The translations under genes were made by a program, and so were the position numbers. This document shows positions 31,713-32,236 of a stretch of DNA of 32,236 nucleotides, piece after piece. The notes under the pieces are model-generated. The model was not told where the DNA came from and made no database searches. It saw only the letters and a program-made list of their open reading frames with translations. The DNA is from an uncultured Saprospiraceae bacterium (GTDB lineage: Bacteria; Bacteroidota; Bacteroidia; Chitinophagales; Saprospiraceae). Each line of letters opens with the position of its first letter. The stretch's first letter is position 1. The DNA is taken from positions 1 through 32,236 of the forward strand of contig CALFBH010000140.1 of the NCBI GenBank assembly GCA_937951615.1, read 5' to 3'.

Positions 31713-32104
31713 CTTTCAGTATTAGTAGTTTATTTTTTAGGCAAGTCTAAAATAATTTTTCATTTATACTGAATACATAGCAATAGCAGTGCCAAAATAT
31801 ATCTTTAGTGATGCTAAAATAATAAGTTTCTATTTTTTGAACGTTGCTTAGACGAATTATTTTGTTATCAAACGAGACGCAAAAGAAGGGAGAGGAGAGA
31901 TTATGCCAAGTCATTGGCATGTAATGTAAGGGACAGAGGTCGCTAAATGTTTTTTTGTTTTGTCACAAAAAAAACATTTAGCTTGGTGATTGAAATAGTA
32001 GTATATATATGTGTTTAATTTATTTCGTAAATAAAAATGATTATTTCACGGATTATCAATTATTAATGAGATATTTTGTGCGCTTTTTTTATTGGAACTT
32101 GGAT
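31713..32104. other. Intergenic region with two hairpins next to the IS30 end
   Basis: About 390 bp, AT-rich, with no coding region supported. There is a perfect 7-bp stem ATGCCAA-GTCA-TTGGCAT at 31903-31920. A perfect 15-bp stem GCTAAATGTTTTTTT / AAAAAAACATTTAGC is at 31942-31982 with an 11-nt loop. The second could end transcription on either strand. The promoter of the NmrA-type gene must lie in 31713-31900, but no consensus was clear. Confidence 0.65.
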
Positions 32105-32236
32105 TCAAGTAATAAATGCAACATCGAACTGCTGTTCGATTTTTTGCGCGAATATTTCATTGGGTGTTTTGTACCCAAACCTCTTTCTCGGTCTGTTATT
32201 TAATTGTTTTTGAACTTCAATTATTTGTTTTTCTGT
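32098..32236 (-). mobile_element. Right end of an IS30-like insertion sequence (partial)
   Basis: The terminal sequence around 32101-32124 (GGATTCAAGTAATAAATGCAACA, here shortened to its key blocks ATTCAA and GCAACA) resembles the ATTCAA..GCAACA ends of IS30-family elements and overlaps the 3' end of the transposase gene. The exact outer boundary and target duplication cannot be fixed because the other end is not in the window. Confidence 0.6.
32105..32236 (-). CDS. IS30-family transposase, C-terminal fragment (cut by window edge)
   Basis: The last 43 codons of a transposase. LNNRPRKRFGYKTPNEIF (residues 12-29 of the fragment) is the signature C-terminal end of the IS30 DDE transposase, downstream of the catalytic glutamate. 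The gene start, and so the catalytic triad, lies outside the window. The frame is intact in what is seen, so the element may be complete. Confidence 0.88.
   Translation of the reverse strand, partial: TEKQIIEVQKQLNNRPRKRFGYKTPNEIFAQKIEQQFDVAFIT

Noticed and set aside
32009-32203. Plus-strand 64-residue open frame at the right edge
   Set aside because: It is antisense to the IS30 transposase end, whose conserved C-terminal motif is clear on the minus strand.

Overview
The window comes from a chromosome of the phylum Bacteroidota, probably a Saprospiria-like lineage. The evidence is a SusC/SusD pair, lipoproteins with an S-C lipobox, FG-GAP/VCBS proteins with a type IX secretion C-terminal sorting domain, a FucP-type sugar transporter, and a lack of clear Shine-Dalgarno sequences. 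The lineage below phylum level is inference. No rRNA, tRNA, prophage or CRISPR was seen.

Layout. (1) 1-13560 is a glycan-use locus: SusC-like porin, SusD-like lipoprotein, a large VCBS/ASPIC lipoprotein, a GH36-like alpha-galactosidase and a sodium:solute symporter, all on +, with a FucP-type sugar transporter converging on them across a strong two-way terminator. Together these would bind, import, hydrolyse and take up an alpha-galactoside. (2) 13733-14001 (-) holds two tandem copies of a very basic 23-residue protein gene with their own terminator; nearly all differences between the copies are synonymous. (3) 14308-17980 holds an Old Yellow Enzyme-type oxidoreductase, an orphan ModC-like ABC ATPase and a TIGR03032-type protein. 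(4) 18014-22653 is a tandem family of three secreted VCBS/T9SS proteins plus a collapsed fourth copy, separated by heptanucleotide arrays. (5) 23078-28401 holds a four-helix-bundle protein and then all four enzymes for GDP-D-glycero-alpha-D-manno-heptose (HddA, GmhA, HddC, GmhB), interrupted by an unknown soluble protein and an unknown membrane protein. (6) 28413-31712 holds a START-domain protein, a PPP-type phosphatase, a small secreted protein and an NmrA-type reductase. (7) The right edge cuts an IS30-family transposase.

The most unusual property is the intergenic DNA. Nearly every gap carries short-period (6, 7, 8 or 22 bp) tandem arrays, often as two arrays in inverted orientation. Four of these share an architecture: array, then a central palindrome TTTTGC-N3/4-GCAAAA, then the inverted array. 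Two of the four (3367-3550 and 15588-15746) are clearly homologous copies in opposite orientation, which suggests a mobile, non-autonomous palindromic element with expandable heptamer arms. Arrays end 15 bp or less before the starts of hddA and gmhA, run into the 3' ends of at least two genes, and separate the repeated VCBS genes, so they are candidates for recombination hotspots and for length-dependent control of expression.
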